Assembly (NCBI GenBank): GCA_031308135.1
Contig: JAHLJT010008756.1
Coordinates: 103,505,271 to 103,569,270, forward strand
DNA from: Acheta domesticus
Taxonomy: Eukaryota > Arthropoda > Insecta > Orthoptera > Gryllidae
Direction of reading: 5' to 3'
DNA length: 64,000 nucleotides
In this document: positions 48,290 through 59,619 of the stretch, piece by piece
Layout of the letters: each line of letters begins with the position of its first letter
Position numbering within the stretch: the stretch's first letter is position 1
Translations under genes and position numbers: made by a program
The notes under the pieces: model-generated
Told to the model about the DNA's origin: nothing
What the model saw: the letters and a program-made list of their open reading frames with translations, nothing else
The model's database searches: none

Positions 48290-48698
48290 GAGTAGGGTTG
48301 TACTTGCCCGATCTGGTATTTTCGCACTACTTTATTTTTGCTTTCTCAAGGATAAAAACCTTTTCTATTATTTTTGTGACTATCAAGGAAAGCCAAAAGC
48401 TAACTCTCAAGTGAGATTGAATAATTTCTTCAAGTGGTGTTTTCAAAAAAGTATGAATTATTCCAAGAACATCTTTCTATAATGCTGTACAAACGTTTAT
48501 TGAAGATTTGCTTCCAACATCAATTGCATTGTTATTTTTGTTTGATATTCTATAAGCAAATTAGAAGTTACACTTATACATTTTTTAAACAAATAGACAC
48601 GTTTCATTAACAACTTTCCTTCTTAATGGAAAAGATATACAAATGGATAGCGAAAGGATGGGGTTTAACATGCGAGAGTTCTCGCACGAGTACGCTAG
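48290..48698 (+). mobile_element. Helitron-like element, copy 2, intact 3' end
   Basis: Canonical Helitron 3' end: hairpin TGCGAGAGTTCTCGCA (48671-48686), 8 nt, then CTAG (48695-48698) followed by T. The body matches copy 1 in order (AAAAGCTAACT, TTATTGAAGATTTG-like, AACATGCGAGAG). No coding sequence; non-autonomous. Confidence 0.7.
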
Positions 48699-48938
48699 TA
48701 TAATAGAAAAGTAAAACTTTGACCTATATGGAAATTTGCGTTGAAATATTTGGAGCTGGTTTTAAGAAAATGTCGTTATAGCGTTACTATAAATGCGAAA
48801 TTTCAAATTTTTCACAGAAAACATTCAAGTATTCGAAAAACTTCAATGGAAGTCATTTGAAGCACTTCCACTCACAAATGCAATATTGTATACAAATTAT
48901 ACGAAATATGCATATTAATGACGAGACAGATATTAAAA

Positions 48939-50552
48939 CTAGTGGTGCTACAGAATGGCACAGACTTTCCCGTATTAGTTTTCTATTTCCTTGGGTCTTC
49001 GCTAGCAATTCGGAATTGCCACTAACTCTTTCTTGCCAGCTACCATCTATCACCGCCAAAAGTACATTTTTTTGTCATTTTCTTAATTTTTCGGTTTCCT
49101 ATTGGTAGAACGGAAACATTAATTTTAGAATATTAAAGAACACAAAAACCTAGCCGAAAATGGTAATTTTCTTTTAAAAATGATGTGCCGTTTAAGAGAA
49201 AATGGCGTTTTAGCACTACTAAAAATGCAAAATTTGAAGCTCATTTTCACAGAAAATTTTTGAGTTTTCAAAATACTTTATTTGAAGTTATTTGAAGCAC
49301 CTACACTCACAAATATAATAATTTTTACAAATTGCCGATAATGTGCATATTAAAGATGTGAGAGATCTTTCAAAAATTTTACATTAATATAATTTTTGAA
49401 AAAACAAAAAAATAATTAAAAATAAACTTTACGTCATATTAAAGAGTGTAATTATCACTATCCGTTACAAAAGTTTCAAGAAAACATTTGCAGCCATATA
49501 TAAGAAAATGGCGTTTGAGCATTTCTGAAAATGCCGAAATTTGAGCTACATTTCACAGAAAAAGGTTGTATTTTCGAGAAACTTTACTTGACATTATTTA
49601 AAGCATATATACTCGTAAATATAATAATGTGGAAAAATCGCCGCTAATGTAAATATTAACGACGTGAGAGACAAGTAAAAAAATTACACTTTTGTAATTT
49701 TTGAAAAAACATACCTATAGAGCAGTATGACTTTTATGCCATCTGATACAGAACATTTACCACTATCCCTACCAAAAGTTTAAAGAAAAAATTTGGAGCC
49801 GTTTTTGAGAAAATCTTGTTTTTATAATTTTTTAAAATTGCACATATTGCACGCAACATTGCACGAAAACTACCCAAATTTTGAAAAACATTTATATGAC
49901 CTTTATTAAAGAACTCAATATGCAGAACACAATTTTATTCGAAGAAAAAATCTCTATCTTCAATTTTGTAGTTGGAGAAAGACGCCGAAAAAAATTGAAA
50001 CTTTCACAATTTTCGAAAATTCAGAGCTGTACGTGAAAATCGGACCTATGCCATGTTAATAAGTGTATTTTACTCTATTCATACAAGAAATTTAAAGAAA
50101 AAAATTGGAGCCGTTTTAGAGAAAATTTTGAAAATCCCAGGGGGCTTCATATAAAGTACCTCCAAATTTTGAAGAATCTTTTTCAAAATCTCAAAGCTTC
50201 GACTAGAATCAGATCGACCGGGGAATATCCATTTTGGAAGAAATCGTACGTATGGTTTAGGCGCTAGCAGTGTTCACAGACGGACGGACGGACGGACGGA
50301 CGGACAGACGGACGTTTTCCTTTCAATTGGGTTTTTGGTATCAAGAACCTAGAAAACAGGGTTTCTGGCTACACCACGTGTTATGGGATTTTTTTTTCTT
50401 AATTTAGCAACTGGTTTTATCCACTTATTCGTTTTCACGGCCCGGCAATTAATTTTTTTCCGCCGAAATTTGGCCATTTTTTCGCGCAGCATTACATAAC
50501 TTTCCCTATACTACGTATATCACTCCGTGTATACGTACGTATACGGGAAAGT
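48939..50552 (-). mobile_element. Full-length HLE subfamily A nested in HLE
   Basis: CTAG at 48939-48942 and the complement of ACTTTCCCGTAT at 50541-50552. Total 1614 bp, all modules, and a GACG/GACA array at 50279-50314. Host sequence resumes with AAAAAATCATTTGTGTAATT, so both termini are defined by the host. Confidence 0.92.
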
Positions 50553-50842
50553 AAAAAATCATTTGTGTAATTTTTGAAAAAAACAAAAGAATACAGGAAA
50601 ATGGCTTTTGTCTCATATTTTACAGTACATGTAGCACTATCCATACAAATTTGTCGAAGAGACCATTTGAATCCCTTTTTGAGAAAATGGCGTTCGGGAA
50701 TTTCTCGAAATTTGCTATTTTGAGGTAATTTTCTCAGAAAACTTCGAAAAAATTTTTAGAGATCCTTTGAAGCACAGGTACTCCTAAATGCAAAAGTATA
50801 CAAATCGGTAATGTAAATAATGACGTGAGAGTGATGCCAAAA

Positions 50843-52385
50843 CTAGTGGTGCTACAGAATGACACAGACTTTCCCGAATTAGTATTCTATTACCTTTGTT
50901 CTCTGCAAGCTATTCGGACTAGATATAAACTCTTGCCAGCTGCCATCTATCGCCGCACAAACTACGTTTTTTGACATTTTCTTAATTTTTCGGTTTCTAA
51001 TAGTAGAACGGAAATATTATTTTAAGAATATTTACAAAGAGTAAAACCTCGTCCTAAACAGCAATTGTCTTTGAAAAACTTGCAGCCGTTTTTAAGAAAA
51101 TGACGTTTAAGCGCTACTGTAAGTTCGAAATTTGAAGCTCTTTTTCACAGGAAATTGTCGAGTTTTCGAAAAACTTTATTAGAAAGCATTTGAAGGACTT
51201 TAACTCACCAATACAACAATGTTTACAAATTGTTGGATATTTGCATATTAACGGCATGCATATTACATTTGTGTAATTTTTGAAAAAAGCAAAAAAAATT
51301 CCAAAATGAACTTAACGTCATATTAAAGAGTAAAATTACCCCTTTCCGTTCGAAAAGTGAACAAAAAATGTGGAGCCATTTTTTGAGAAAATTGCGTTTG
51401 AGCGTTTCTGAAAATGCGGAATTTTGAGCTAGTTCTCACAGAAAACGGTTGAGTTTTTGACAAATTGTATATGACATTATTTAAAGCACATGTACTCATA
51501 AATATAACAATACGAACAATTCGCCGCTAATGTAAATACTAGCATGAGAGACAGGTACAAAAATATTTTTTTGTAATTTTTGAAAAGGAACAAAAGAATA
51601 GAGCAATACAGCGGATATATCATATCATAGAGTACATTTAGCATTCTCCCTACCAAAATGTTTAAAGAAAAAATCTGGAGCCCGTTTTGAAAAAATCTTG
51701 TTTTTGTATTTTTTTTAAATTGCGCGTATTGCACGCAATATTGCGAGTGAATTAAAATGTTCAAAAAAATGTACATGGAAAGAACTCACTTTGGAGAACA
51801 ACCTTTATTTGATGGAAAAATCTCTTTCTTCAATTTTGTAGTTGTAGGAAGATGCTGAAAACAATTCAAAATTTTGCAATTTTCGAAAATTTAGAGTTAA
51901 CGTCGAAAATCGCACCTATACCATAAGAACTCTATTATTACGAGAATTTTAAAGAAAAAAATTGGAGCAGTTTTTGAGAAAATTTTGAAAATGCCAGGGA
52001 GGACTTCATGTAAAGTACCCCCAAATTTTGAAGAAAGTTTTTTAAAATCTCAAAACTTCGACTGGAGCCAGATCGACAAAGGTTTTTTCAATTTGAAAAA
52101 AAAAATCCTACGTGTGGTTTAGACGTTAGTGGTATTCACAGACGGACGTTTTGCTCTCAATTGGTTTTTCAGTATCAAGGAGCCACAAAACAGGGACTCA
52201 GGCTACACCAAGTGTTAGGAGATTTTTTTTCTTAATTTAGCAACTGGTTGTTTCCACTTTTTCATTATCAGGGCCCGGCAAATAATTTTTTTCCGCCAAA
52301 AATTCGCCTTTTTTTCGCACAGCATTACATAACTTTCCCTATACTACGTATATTACTCCATATATACCTATGTATACGGGAAGGT
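50843..52385 (-). mobile_element. Full-length HLE subfamily A nested in HLE
   Basis: CTAG at 50843-50846; the 5' end ATACGGGAAGGT ends at 52385. Total 1543 bp. The microsatellite is almost lost (ACAGACGGACG near 52138). Host HLE sequence resumes at AAAATTATGTAATTT. Confidence 0.9.
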
Positions 52386-52524
52386 AAAAATTATGTAATT
52401 TAATCAAAAACAAAATAGAGGAAAACTGCGTTTATGCCATCTGACACAGTACATTTAGCACTATTTCTGCCAACAGTTTAAAGAAAAACGTTTTTGAGAA
52501 ATTAGATTATAATGTAATATAAAG

Positions 52525-52794
52525 TTTTGTAATGCTGCGGCAAAAAACGGAAATATGTCGACACAAAAACTCTTATGGGGATCTGATACAGAAAAAGTGG
52601 ATAAATCCTGTTCCAAAATGTAGTCCTTTTAACACGTTAGGTAGTCAAATTTCAGAAATGGAGAGTCCTTGATACCGAAAACGTTTTTCAAAATGTCCAT
52701 ATGCCTGGTGTAGGTGAACAACACTAGTGCCTAAACTGTACGTAGTTTTTTCGAAACAGAATATACCCCAGTCGATCTGGCCTCACTGGAGGCT
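52525..52794 (+). mobile_element. HLE 5'-region fragment
   Basis: Plus-strand block TTTTGTAATGCTGCGGCAAA to TCGATCTGGCCTC, lacking the 5' hairpin. It is joined head-on to the next minus-strand copy. Confidence 0.65.
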
Positions 52795-53572
52795 CTGCGA
52801 ATTCATTTTTTCCCCACAAAATCAGACATTTCCACGAACATGAGACTTGTATCATTCTCTTATGTGTCCTAAACGCTATCTAAGGTGTAAATTTAATCAA
52901 AAAATGGTATGCCGTTTTTAAGAAAAAATTGTTTAAAGAAAATTAAAATTGCGTATGTTTCACACAAAATTTCGCAAAAAATACTAGTGTTTTTGAAAAA
53001 CTTGAACACATTTTTAGATGAATACATTTCATTAAGAAAAAAATGTTTATTTTCATATTTGTAATTTTAGTAAGACGCCGAAAAAATTTTGAATTTTGTT
53101 TAAAATCAGGGATTTCAACGAACATGAGACCGCCATTCTCTTAAACCTCCTTCATGCCATCAAGTAACAAAGTTTGATCAAAAACGATGAAGCCATTTTT
53201 TTAATTTTGTAAACGATCCAGGAGCTTCGTGTAAAGTACCCCCCCCCCCGAAAAAATTCAAATTCAAGGGGCCATTACATCAGATCTATTGAGGAAAATC
53301 GGTTTTGGAGAAAATGGGCTGAACGGTTTAGCCGTTAGCGTTGTTCACAGACAGACGAACAGATGTTTTGCCGACAATTGATTTTTCGGGATCAAGGACC
53401 CACAAAACACGGATTGTGGATAGACCACTAGTTAGAATTTTTTTCTAACTTTAGCATTTGGATTTATCCACTTTTTCGTTGCCAGGGCCCTGTAATAAGG
53501 GCTTTTCTGCGGAAAATTCGCCGTTTTTTCGCGTATTACATAACTTTCTCTCCACCGCGGTAGCGAGAAAGT
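52795..53572 (-). mobile_element. HLE subfamily B copy, 5' portion
   Basis: The 5' hairpin at 53543-53572 reads, on the element strand, ACTTTCTCGCTACC...GGAGAGAAAGT, a well-paired stem. A C-run (CCCCCCCCCC) lies near 53239. The module AACGAACATGAGAC recurs at about 52838 and 53117. Confidence 0.75.
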
Positions 53573-54117
53573 AAAAATTGCATCTTTTCAGGAAAGAGAA
53601 AAACCGTTGCAGATTTCTATTTCAAGTTAAACATGTAACCAATTTCCTCCATTTCAACAAATTTCCATTTAATGTATTCCGGTTACCTCAAAACGGCCAA
53701 TGTGGAAATTAGTCTTAAAAATTGTCATATTACTACCAACTCAACAAATCCTAAGTTTTCTGTCGGGGACCTTGCGACCAGCATGTCAATTAATTTCGAT
53801 TAAAGCACGTTTTAAACTGAAACAACTTCAATGTTCAAATTTTCTATGAAAAATATCTACCACGATTTAATTACTAATTATCTTTTTTCTTTTCAGTTAA
53901 CTCTTATCAAAAGGCAGAGCAAATGAACTAAAATGGTTCCAAACCACAACTCCAAAACAAATAACATATGTTATTGCTAATATTAGTTTCTTAATAAATT
54001 AAAGTGATTTTGCCACACAAAAAATTGAAAATTGTAGGGTATGAGACCCGACTGTATATGGAGGATAAAAGGGATGATCAATATGTAATGAATCGATAGC
54101 AATAACAATAATAGTAC
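53573..54117. other. No gene seen; downstream flank of the zinc-finger gene
   Basis: AT-rich sequence without coding signal. Confidence 0.4.
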
Positions 54118-54123
54118 TTTATT
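54118..54123 (-). terminator. Candidate poly(A) signal for the C2H2 gene
   Basis: TTTATT on the plus strand is AATAAA on the minus strand, about 1.1 kb beyond the stop codon. Other AATAAA-like hexamers are nearby, so the actual site is uncertain. Confidence 0.3.
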
Positions 54124-55231
54124 AACTATAACAGAATTCTCAAAACAAAATAAAAATTTAGCTTACACATATAGATTACTTTGTATCTGGAAAAATATTC
54201 ACGTATACTTCTCAGAAAAATTAATAATAAACTAACAGATAACTGGTAAAAATTAAATATAAAATAAATTATTGCACATAGTTTCTTTGGCAAAATTCAA
54301 AGACTAGAAAGTGAGAGATATATTCCTCAAAATTAGAAAGCATATAATAGTTCAGTCTCTTCCTGACATGGTCTATTCCCTCCGCAAATAATCTAATTGT
54401 TAGGTATAAACAACACAAAAAACTAAAGTTAGTTGGGATATGTTTCCTAAAACAAATCTGCAATTTCTCAATACCAGCGGTTGAGATATTTTGTACTAAG
54501 TATATAGGTTTGTATGCTTCTCCAACAGAGAAAATATGAGTATATTCACTTACGAGACCAAGGCAGTTGTACCATGAACACAATACTGTTATCCTACAGG
54601 TAGATTTGAACCTCTAATTCAGTATGATCCTGTGCAGGAAAAACAGATAGGCTGCACAACTTTTGGTAAATAGTACTGATTTAATTAGTACATACTACAC
54701 GTACCAGCTAAATGCCCCCAGAATACTGCTCCAGCTCAAGAGGCAATATTATTATTGTTGAGATTTAATACTTTTTAAAACAAATTAAGTACTCACAAAA
54801 ATATATGTACATTTTTACACGAGACTAGATGTGAAATTAAACAATTTTATGTAGATTTAATGTTAGACACTTAACTTATAAGTGGTACTTAAAATTAAGA
54901 AGGAAAAAAAAAAATGAGTCCATAAAAATGCAATACTTCAATAGGCCTCTAGGCTATGCCCTAGTGATTAGGGTGGATAAAAAACCCATCCTAAGAATCA
55001 TACTATCTTGAGGTCTGAGACATCCTGGCTGAGATAAACTTATCACTACACAGCTACTGGGAGCACCAAGAGCAGGTAGGAGAGAGGACACATTTCCTCC
55101 AGAAGGAAGGAGTTTGGCCATTATTCGGCAACATCTGAGAGAACAAGACATGCTCATGAAAAGTGCTTCGAATTACATTCACAACCTGATAAAGAGACAG
55201 GGCCTGAGGCTGAGTGAATTACAACATAAAT

Positions 55232-57744
55232 TTACGTTTCATGACTCTGCATATGTTCCTGCAACTTGTGTTTGGAACGGAAATTCTCTTTGCAGACCTG
55301 GCAGTGGTACTGACCCCTGTGCACTTGCAGGTGAGCTTTAAGCTCTCTTCGAGAGCAGAACTGCTCCGGACAAAAAGCACAGTCATGGAATTTGAAGGCA
55401 AGATGTTTTTTCATGTGATTTCGCAGGTACAACTCAAACGCGAAGGCTTTTCCACAAATGTCACACCCAAATGGCTTTTCTCCAGAATGTATATAAAGAT
55501 GACGTCGCAAGCTATGTTTGGTTGCCAAAGTAACAGAGCAAATATGGCAATTATATTGCCGCTCATAATGAGCTGCCTGATGGTGTTTCAGTCGAGTTGC
55601 ATGGGCAAATGTTTTCCGACATATCTCGCATGTAAAAGGCCCTGAGTTACGTGTTCCAGATGCATCAGCCCCTTCTGTACGTTCATCACGATGAACTGCA
55701 CGCATGTGAATTCGCAGCTGAGTCCTCTGCTCAAATGTTTCACTACAAGCAGGGCACTCCAGAACTGGAGGTTGCACAGGGACAGAATGAGTAAGTCGGT
55801 GCCTCTCAAGAGTTTTTTCACGAGCAAACTTTTGGTTGCATAAATCACACGTGAATAACTTGCGATCCTTGTGTGTGCGTTTGTGATATTTGAAGTTCAG
55901 TTGATCAGTAAAAGTTTTCTGACACAGAGAGCAAGAGAAATGCTCTCGAGCTCCACTAGCTGGTAGAGACGAAGGTGCTTCAGTCTGTCGATCAGTATCA
56001 ATGCTACAACGAGAATCAGCATCTGATCCAAGACGAAGTTCTGTGAGAGCAAAAGTATTGGCATCTTCACTCCAAGAGTCCTCCGGTATGCCAACACCGC
56101 CAGATTGATGCAACATTCGTAAATCTCCATCAGAACTGGAGGTTTGCAGGCCACTGTCAGAACCAAGCTGAAAAATAAAAATCACTGTATGAACATGTGC
56201 AGAACATAATATCCCAAAATAACTCAAATTCTTTAAACACAAATTAAAAATACACTATGTCCTAAACAGAAATAAAACTCAGCCACTGGAATGGCATTAA
56301 ATAAAGAAATAAAGAAGGCAAAAGAATTGTTGATTATTGTTTACAAAACACACACCACATTAAAATTTTCTCCAGTAACAGAAGACATTTCCTCATCATC
56401 TGAAAAACCAGATGAACCAGCTCCTTCATGAGAAGCATCTCTTAGCTGCCCACTATGGCAAGAGGTAGTGTCGTCCCAATTTACAGTCTGAAGAGTCGTA
56501 TATGTTGGAGGTTCATCTTCATCTGAAGACACAGGATCCAACTGACTATCCCATGACCATGAGTGCTCCCAAGGAAATACAATCTTAAAAATATAAGAAC
56601 CATGTATCAGATTCAACAAAAGTTATGGCAACATCTAAATAAACATCTGCATTGCATGCTAATCACCTGAAGAGGGGATGATACTTTACTATCAGGAGAG
56701 AAATCACCATCTGAAACTTGCACAATCCAAACATTCACAGGTTCTTTCTTAACTGCTGCATGCCACAGGTCAGGTGGCAAAACTGCACCATCAGCAACCG
56801 AAACACAAAGGCTCATTGTCACAGAATTATCCTTAGTACACATAGATTCATCCATCATGTCATGGTCTCCCTTTTCAACCTCACCACATTCATTTAGGTC
56901 AAGAGTTTTTATATTACTGTTCTCCTCCTTATTAGTGAGGTTTACTATGTGAGAACCGCAATCTTCTTTTTCATCCTTACTGGCATCCAACTCAACATCC
57001 TTAGATACTTTCCTACAAACGGCATGATTCTCAACAGAACTAGTAACATCATGGACTTCATCCAAGATTTCTGGAACTGGCACTTCTGAATGATTAATAA
57101 TACTATTACAATGTTTTCCTACACTTGGGATATCTTCTTGTATTGTAGAAACATCCACCATCTTTTCTTCTGTTGTCATACCATCTGTTGCATTCCCATT
57201 CTCATTAGTTTCCTCCTAAAAAAATCAATTTTATGAGTACCCTTTCAACAAACACTACTCATAAAATATAAGAGCTGCACAAGAGAAAGTGCGTGACCAT
57301 GAGCATCGCAAAACATAAAAGAACAAGTTTTGTTTCTCACGGCTGGGAAATCTTTGTGAAATTATCGCTTAACTTTACTAGAAGAAATGTGCGCTTTAAA
57401 TGAACGGAACACAATTCGTTAGAAATATGCCACCAGGAAACATTTGCAACCAAACGACAGTTGCAAGATTTAAAAAAACTGAAACACCGCCGACGCTACT
57501 AGCTAAGCTTTTTTTTCCTTTATTACTTCATCTCGGCTCTCGGAAACATTGTCCGGTACCCAAGGTCGTTGATGTTTCTAAGGTTCACAATATTTTAAGT
57601 TAAATCATATACAAATAATGCACCACGACACACCTCGTTTCTCTTCGATTATCAAGTTCTAATACATATTTTCTGACAATACGTTATTTCAAAGAAATAT
57701 CAGCCTTTTCGTGACTTGACATAGAAGCTTACCTTCGGCGCCAT
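55232..57744 (-). CDS. Eight-finger C2H2 zinc-finger protein, four coding exons
   Basis: Coding exons (minus strand): 57744-57733, 57215-56667, 56583-56356, 56167-55232; all junctions are phase 0 with GT donors and AG acceptors, giving 574 residues. The N-terminal ~330 residues are acidic and Ser/Thr-rich with no recognised domain; VKKEP at about residues 159-163 fits a SUMO-acceptor motif. Eight C2H2 fingers fill the C-terminus at about 342-362, 370-390, 401-422, 443-463, 470-490, 498-518, 526-546 and 552-572, mostly CX2CX12HX3H; only one linker (HSGEKPF, between fingers 5 and 6) is TGEKP-like. Known family role: sequence-specific nuclear DNA binding; target unknown. The start MAPK is chosen because it alone keeps frame with exon 2; an ATG 7 nt upstream is out of frame. 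Shares its upstream region with the BED-like gene. Introns about 517, 83 and 188 bp. No orthologue named. Confidence 0.92.
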
Positions 57745-58283
57745 CTGCCATGTTGACCAGACGTTGACAGGAGTTGACAGACTGTGAAGTCACAAGTTTT
57801 CCAGGAACTCTTATGCATGTATTTACTCCTAAAAAAGTTCACATTTGCATATGTAGGTTCTTCTCATTTCCAATTTACAAGAAATTAAATTATGAATAAT
57901 TATTTACAAACCAGACGGTCATACGGACAGTACTGTTTACTATTGATAAAAGCACATTTTTTTGGTTAATCTCTAGTTTCGATCATGAATAAGCATCAAA
58001 TACACATGTAGTGTTTTTTAATTGTTCTTCACGCAACGTCTCGGACTTTCAAGCACCGCGTGCATTATTTCACGAAGGTCGAAATTCCATGTACTACTAG
58101 AAAGCACCAGGGATTGACCACAGTTAACCGAGCTCTACCAGGCATCAGTAGCATGTGTTTATAAACGCAGCCAATGTCATGACGATAATTTTCCCTCGCA
58201 GTGTGGACGATAGGAATTTTGGACATACTTGTCCCTCTCTCGAAAACAAACATAGTTTTGCAGGATAAATTGAGATCATAAAT
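57745..58283. promoter_or_regulatory. Shared head-to-head promoter region
   Basis: About 539 bp between the two divergent start codons. Likely bidirectional promoter plus both 5' UTRs. CAGATGGCGCC overlaps the C2H2 start codon and GTTGAC is repeated just upstream (about 57753-57777). No TATA box was clearly placed. Confidence 0.6.
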
Positions 58284-59478
58284 ATGAATGTTCAGGCTGG
58301 TGAAAATGGAATCAGATACGTGTTTGCTGTGTCTTCGTCCAACAATAAATCGAAATCGAGTAAAGGTAATGTTGAATGTTAGAAGAGAATGAAATATTAC
58401 GCGTACGTGTATGGGTTAATTTTTTTGTTAACCCGTGGCATTGGTTGCCCGCTCTTTTGAAATTGAAACAATTTCATTCTGTATTTTGAAAGGTTAGATA
58501 TTATAATTTTAAGATATCTGCGAAATTTTGTATACTTATTTTATTTCGTGTACTTTGCAGAGAAATGCGCTGTATGTATATTTGTATTAATGTCTTATTC
58601 CATAATTTTCTTATTTTGTAGTGATTATGTAAGTATTATCATTTTCCACAAATTTGTGCAAACTTGCTTACAGCAATTATGTTTTTTTTTTAGTGAGTGT
58701 GGAGGATGTTCATTCTGGTGCTGTGGGACATATTGTACACTGCAAAAAGGTTGCAGGACTCCAGGAGGTAGCAGAAGACATGTTAGTTGTGTAATTTAAT
58801 TACTCATATTGTCAATTAAAATTAGTGAATAGTATCTGACAAATTCTTTTAAATATTGTACACAGGAGAGAAGAAAATAGTAGTGAAGACGTGGAATTAA
58901 CTATCATTTCTGCTAGTGAAAATGGTTTGGTTGTTGGGAATCCCTTGGACAATGAAAACATTTCAGATGGAGAGCCTATTCTTAAAAAACACAGGCCTGA
59001 AATTTCCAATGAACGAAGTGCTACAAAACCAAAATTAATTCTAACAAACGATAATCTCTTAGTTCGATCAAGTGGTGTGAGTAATTATAATCCTTCATCT
59101 TCAGATTGTGACTCTGAATACGTTCCCCTAAATAATTATCGAACAAAATGTTTATCTGAGGAAACAACAGAACGGCGCTCTGGAAAATACAAAATATTCC
59201 GAGATGAGTGGTTAGATATTGATATTTTTCGAGATTGGCTGGATCGAGATCCTACAAATCCACGTAAAGCTCGTTGTGTAGCTTGCAATACTACAATGAA
59301 TGCTGGTAAAAGTGAATTAGAGAAGCATGCTGCAGGAGCCCGACATGAACGTGCTGTTGAAGCTATGCACCAAACAATGCTTCAACAGCTTGCTGTTGCT
59401 GAGGCAGAAGTTGAGATAGATCATGATGGTGAAGTTGAGGAAGAAGATTCATCAAACGGTAATAGTATGCACATTTAA
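58284..59478 (+). CDS. BED-like zinc-finger protein, three coding exons
   Basis: Coding exons: 58284-58365, 58694-58781 and 58866-59478, giving 260 residues. Phases (1, then 2) are consistent, donors are GTAATG and GTTAGT, and acceptors follow T-rich tracts. A basic/acidic region precedes the conserved block: FRDEWLDIDIFRDWLDRD leads into a zinc-binding unit CX2CX13HX5H (Cys194, Cys197, His211, His217), preceded by ARC and containing KSELEKHA. The C-terminus is acidic (EAEVEIDHDGEVEEEDSS). This pattern resembles BED/hAT-derived DNA-binding fingers found in insect proteins; a chromatin or transcription role is inference. A possible donor (AACGGTAAT, about 59452-59460) inside the last exon could splice to unseen exons. 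A poly(A) signal at 59593 favours the short form. Confidence 0.85.
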
Positions 59479-59592
59479 AGATATATTTAATGACATCACT
59501 AACATTTAATTTTGGTGTTATTGGCCCACCTTTATTTCAATATTTCATAAAATATTTTATTATTATCTTGGTAAATGTTTACCCTATGGCCA

Positions 59593-59598
59593 AATAAA
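59593..59598 (+). terminator. Poly(A) signal for the BED-like gene
   Basis: AATAAA 115 nt after the stop codon, the first canonical hexamer downstream. Confidence 0.6.
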
Positions 59599-59619
59599 GA
59601 TATTTTACCTTTATCGGAA

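Larger units (their letters stand above)
48715..52510 (-). mobile_element. Old HLE hosting two nested HLEs
   Basis: Three pieces of a single minus-strand HLE are collinear once the insertions are removed: about 48715-48938, 50553-50842 and 52386-52510. The intervening segments are complete HLEs in the same orientation. The outermost ends are lost or rearranged. Confidence 0.8.

Noticed and set aside
55214..55848. Open frames on the opposite strand and in a shifted frame across the last zinc-finger exon
   Set aside because: Shadows of the C2H2 coding sequence; no domain or splice support.
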